This document shows positions 6,869 to 9,115 of a stretch of 9,115 nt of DNA, piece by piece. Where the stretch lies: positions 1 through 9,115 of the forward strand of contig CAYXOX010000126.1 of assembly GCA_964466745.1 (NCBI GenBank), read 5' to 3'. Each line of letters opens with the position of its first letter. The stretch's first letter is position 1. This stretch comes from CAYXOX01 sp964466745 (GTDB lineage Bacteria > Pseudomonadota > Alphaproteobacteria > Rhodobacterales > Rhodobacteraceae). A program made the position numbers and the translations under genes. Below the pieces are notes generated by a model. That model was not told where the DNA came from. It was given only the letters and a program-made list of their open reading frames with translations, and made no database searches.

Positions 6869-8134
6869 ATGGCCGAGATCACTGCGAGCCGACAGGGCGC
6901 AGAGGCCTTCAGCCTCGGCCGCGAAGACGCCCGCAACGCCGCGCGCGAGGTACGCCGTCGTCGCGTGCGCGTCTTCCTCTTCGTGGCGCCCCTTCTGGTT
7001 TTCATCACGTTCGCCTTCGTGGCGCCGATCGCCTCGATGCTGTTCCGCAGCGCCTACAACCCGGCCGTCGCCGAGCTTGTCCCGGGGACCCTGGACGCGC
7101 TGGAAGAGTGGAGCGGCGAGGGCGTTCCGCCCGAGGCCGCGTTGACGCAGTTCGCCATCGATCTCAAGCGCCTCGCCAACGAACGCCTGTCGGGCCGGCT
7201 GGCCGAGGGGATGAACCGGTTTCTTCCCGGCACGTCGAGCGTTGTCCAGTCAACCGCCCGCCAACTGCGGCGGGTGGACGATACCGAGCTCGCAGCGCGT
7301 GGCGCGGAGCTTCTTTTCGAGGCGAACGACGCATGGTCGGAACCCGCGATATGGCGCGCCCTGGAACAGGCCGGGCAGGTCTACACCGCGAACTACTACC
7401 TGACGGCGCTGGATCTCGAGGTGTCGCCCGAAGGTGCCATCCAGCCGCGCGACACGCAGATCTACCTCAAGCTCTACGGCAAGACGCTCTGGATGGCACT
7501 GATCATCACGGTGCTGACGATCGTGCTCGGCTATCCGCTGGCGTTCCACATGGCACACAGCACGACAGCGCGGGCGAACCTGCTCATGGTTTTCGTGCTC
7601 CTGCCGTTCTGGACATCTCTGCTCGTGCGGACAACGGCCTGGATCGCGCTGTTGCAAACGAATGGCGTGGTCAATTCCACCCTGATCGCGCTCGGCCTGA
7701 CCCGTGACCCGCTGGAACTGCTCTACACGCAGTTCGCCACGATCATCGCGATGACGCACATCCTTCTGCCCTTCATGGTGCTGCCGCTCTACTCGGTGAT
7801 GCGCGGCATCGATCCCAGCTACATGCGCGCCGCGATGTCCATGGGCAGCCGACCGATCCCGGCATTCCTGCGGATCTATCTGCCCATGAGCCTGCCCGGG
7901 CTTTCTGCCGGCGCGCTTCTCGTCTTCATCATCTCCGTGGGCTACTACATCACGCCCGCACTCGTCGGCGGGACAGACGGGCAGATGATCTCGAACATCA
8001 TCGCCTTCCACATGCAGCAGTCGAACAACTGGGAGCTCGCCGCCGCGCTCGGCTCGCTTCTGCTGTTCCTCATCATCGCTCTCTACTGGCTCTACGACCG
8101 CTTCGTCGGCGCCGGAAACATCAAGTTCGGGTAG
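6869..8134 (+). CDS. ABC importer permease 1, PotB-like with long periplasmic loop
   Basis: This is an inner-membrane permease subunit that forms half of the translocation pore. The start at 6869 follows a strong GAGGAGGG (6857-6864). The 421-residue product is much longer than E. coli-type PotB (about 275-285). The excess is partly a polar N-terminal tail of about 32 residues, but mostly a loop of about 145 residues (60-204) between TM1 (about 33-58) and TM2 (about 207-229). That loop is hydrophilic, rich in Glu, Arg and Ala, and probably helical; by topology it should face the periplasm. Further membrane segments lie at about 238-262, 289-310, 343-365 and 390-410. The ATPase-coupling EAA loop is recognisable at 321-339 (AAMSMGSRPIPAFLRIYLP), with the conserved Gly at 326. 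I recall similar long-loop permeases in alphaproteobacterial polyamine-type operons, so this is a subgroup trait rather than an error. The next gene starts four bases after its stop. Confidence 0.93.
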   Translation: MAEITASRQGAEAFSLGREDARNAAREVRRRRVRVFLFVAPLLVFITFAFVAPIASMLFRSAYNPAVAELVPGTLDALEEWSGEGVPPEAALTQFAIDLKRLANERLSGRLAEGMNRFLPGTSSVVQSTARQLRRVDDTELAARGAELLFEANDAWSEPAIWRALEQAGQVYTANYYLTALDLEVSPEGAIQPRDTQIYLKLYGKTLWMALIITVLTIVLGYPLAFHMAHSTTARANLLMVFVLLPFWTSLLVRTTAWIALLQTNGVVNSTLIALGLTRDPLELLYTQFATIIAMTHILLPFMVLPLYSVMRGIDPSYMRAAMSMGSRPIPAFLRIYLPMSLPGLSAGALLVFIISVGYYITPALVGGTDGQMISNIIAFHMQQSNNWELAAALGSLLLFLIIALYWLYDRFVGAGNIKFG

Positions 8135-8138
8135 CACG

Positions 8139-8987
8139 ATGCGCGGGTTTCCGGAGTATTTCACCTTCTGGCACATCGCGGGGCACTACGCGCTCCGCGC
8201 AGCGGCGTATGTCGTGCTCGCTTTCCTGATCCTGCCGATCATCGTGATCGTTCCGCTGTCGTTCAACGCGGAGCCGTTCTTCACCTTCACTCCGGGCATG
8301 CTGGCGCTCGATGCGGAGGCCTACTCGCTGCGCTGGTACCATGAGGTCGTAACCGATGAACGCTGGCGGCTCTCGATCCGCAACAGCTTCGTGATCGGAA
8401 TCGCGGCGGCGATACTGGCAACGGTTCTGGGCACGGTCGCGGCGGTGGGCCTGGCCTCGCCTTGGATGCCCTACAAGCGCATCATCACCGCCCTGCTGCT
8501 CTCACCCATGATCGTCCCGCTGATCATCATCGCGGCGGGCATGTTCTTCTTCTACACGAGCTTCGGGCTCGTCGGCACCTTTCCGGGGCTCATCATCGCA
8601 CATGCGGCGCTGGGCGTGCCGTTCGTGATCATCACCGTGACTGCCACGCTCGCTGGTTTCGATCGCACGCTCATCAGCGCAGGGCTCAGCCTCGGCGCCT
8701 CTCCGGTAAAGGTCTTCTGGGATGTGGTGATCCCGCTGATCCGCCCGGGGGTGATCTCGGGAGGGCTCTTCGCCTTCGTGACGTCATTCGACGAGGTGGT
8801 GCTCGTGCTCTTTCTTGCCGGCCCTGAACAGCGCACCATCCCCCGCCAGATGTTCTCCGGGCTGCGCGAACAGATCAATCCGACCATTCTCGCGGTTGCG
8901 ACGCTTCTCGTGGTGCTCTCCATCGCCCTCCTGGTGACCCTCGAGATCCTGAGGCGCCGCTCGGAACGGCTGCGCGGCACGGAATGA
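8139..8987 (+). CDS. ABC importer permease 2, PotC-like
   Basis: This is the second inner-membrane permease subunit, pairing with the previous gene product to form the pore. The 282 residues match the usual PotC length. Six hydrophobic segments are visible at about 18-41, 82-106, 114-138, 148-171, 200-227 and 247-271. PIIVIVPLSFNAEPFFTF (33-50) is the characteristic PotC first helix and following loop. LSPMIVPLIIIAAGMFFFY (121-139) is also typical. The EAA coupling loop is at 181-199 (AGLSLGASPVKVFWDVVIP), with Gly186. There is no good Shine-Dalgarno before ATG 8139, and the upstream stop is only four bases away, so translation is likely coupled to the preceding gene. It is the last gene of the operon, followed by a hairpin. 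A short basic tail (RRRSERLRG) ends it on the cytoplasmic side. Confidence 0.94.
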   Translation: MRGFPEYFTFWHIAGHYALRAAAYVVLAFLILPIIVIVPLSFNAEPFFTFTPGMLALDAEAYSLRWYHEVVTDERWRLSIRNSFVIGIAAAILATVLGTVAAVGLASPWMPYKRIITALLLSPMIVPLIIIAAGMFFFYTSFGLVGTFPGLIIAHAALGVPFVIITVTATLAGFDRTLISAGLSLGASPVKVFWDVVIPLIRPGVISGGLFAFVTSFDEVVLVLFLAGPEQRTIPRQMFSGLREQINPTILAVATLLVVLSIALLVTLEILRRRSERLRGTE

Positions 8988-8992
8988 ACGGC

Positions 8993-9021
8993 GGGGCGGC
9001 CGGAAACCCCGGCACCGCCCC
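8993..9021. terminator. Hairpin at the end of the ABC operon, possibly bidirectional
   Basis: GGGGCGGCCGG at 8993-9003 pairs with CCGG (9009-9012) plus CCGCCCC (9015-9021), leaving a five-base loop and a two-base CA bulge. It begins six bases after the final permease stop. The + strand continues CTGTCAGC, so there is no strong T-run. If the - strand reading frame to its right is real, the hairpin would lie between two convergent genes and could serve both. Confidence 0.5.
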
Positions 9022-9023
9022 TG

Positions 9024-9115
9024 TCAGCTGCTCATCGGCGGCGGACACGCCGTGAGCAACGCAACGAAACGCGCGCAGGCGGACCAGAAAGCGGGGAAGT
9101 CGCGCATCGGCGGCC
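9024..9115 (-). CDS. Possible 3' end of a convergent gene, unknown product (partial)
   Basis: On the - strand a reading frame is open from the window edge to a stop at 9024-9026. The last residues read PPMRDFPAFWSACARFVALL and then TACPPPMSS. The composition (Phe, Trp, Asp and Ala in a balanced mix, and GC-rich third positions) looks more like a real protein end than the other frames here, and it stops three bases from a hairpin. At about 29 residues no family can be named. The + strand alternative is a short frame from GTG 9052, considered less likely. Confidence 0.3.
   Translation of the reverse strand, partial: PPMRDFPAFWSACARFVALLTACPPPMSS

Noticed and set aside
8984..9055. A 23-codon frame from an ATG overlapping the final permease stop (ATGA).
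   Set aside because: It runs straight through the hairpin and encodes a Gly/Ala/Pro-rich peptide with no family resemblance.
9052..9115. Possible + strand gene start at GTG 9052 (SNATKRAQADQKAGKSRIGG).
   Set aside because: It has no good ribosome binding site, its residues are low in structure, and it competes with a more protein-like - strand frame; 21 codons cannot settle it.
1..9115. CRISPR array, rRNA, tRNA, riboswitch or toxin-antitoxin pair.
   Set aside because: I looked for evenly spaced repeats, tRNA-like cloverleaf sequence, conserved riboswitch cores and paired small genes and saw none I could support.

Overview
This is a GC-rich window with high-GC codon choice throughout, and I read it as alphaproteobacterial DNA. 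Rhodobacterales is my best guess, from the style of the integrase remnant, the divergent tricarboxylate-type transporter and the polyamine-type ABC operon. That placement is inference, because no rRNA or other marker gene is present.

The layout has four parts. (1) Positions 6-506 hold the N-terminal half of a tyrosine recombinase (integrase) on the + strand. It is broken by a frame change near 240-254 and lacks its catalytic C-terminus. (2) Positions 629-3722 hold a complete tripartite tricarboxylate transporter (TTT): the periplasmic receptor TctC on the - strand, and TctB-TctA on the + strand. They diverge from a 108-bp intergenic region carrying a 25-bp imperfect dyad. (3) Positions 3723-4596 (874 bp) hold no convincing gene. 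Within this stretch, 4151-4311 is a second, more decayed relic of the same integrase family, colinear with the first and in the same orientation. The two relics bracket the TTT cassette. (4) Positions 4597-8987 hold a full polyamine-type ABC importer operon on the + strand in the order ATPase, binding protein, permease 1, permease 2. It contains a strong GC hairpin between the binding-protein and first permease genes. A hairpin at 8993-9021 may end the operon. Beyond it, a - strand reading frame open to the window edge may be the 3' end of a convergent gene.

Functionally the window is two import systems side by side. One is a secondary, receptor-dependent carboxylate uptake system (TctCBA). 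The other is an ATP-driven importer, probably for polyamines or another small cationic or amine compound. No catabolic enzyme or regulator is intact in the window, so neither substrate can be fixed from context. The integrase remains suggest this is a scarred integration site, and the TTT cassette may have arrived through it.

I found no clear candidate for a wholly new biological system. The most unusual signal is the pair of integrase relics. They align over 110 bp without gaps, 83 of 110 bases are identical, and both carry the same change of reading frame.
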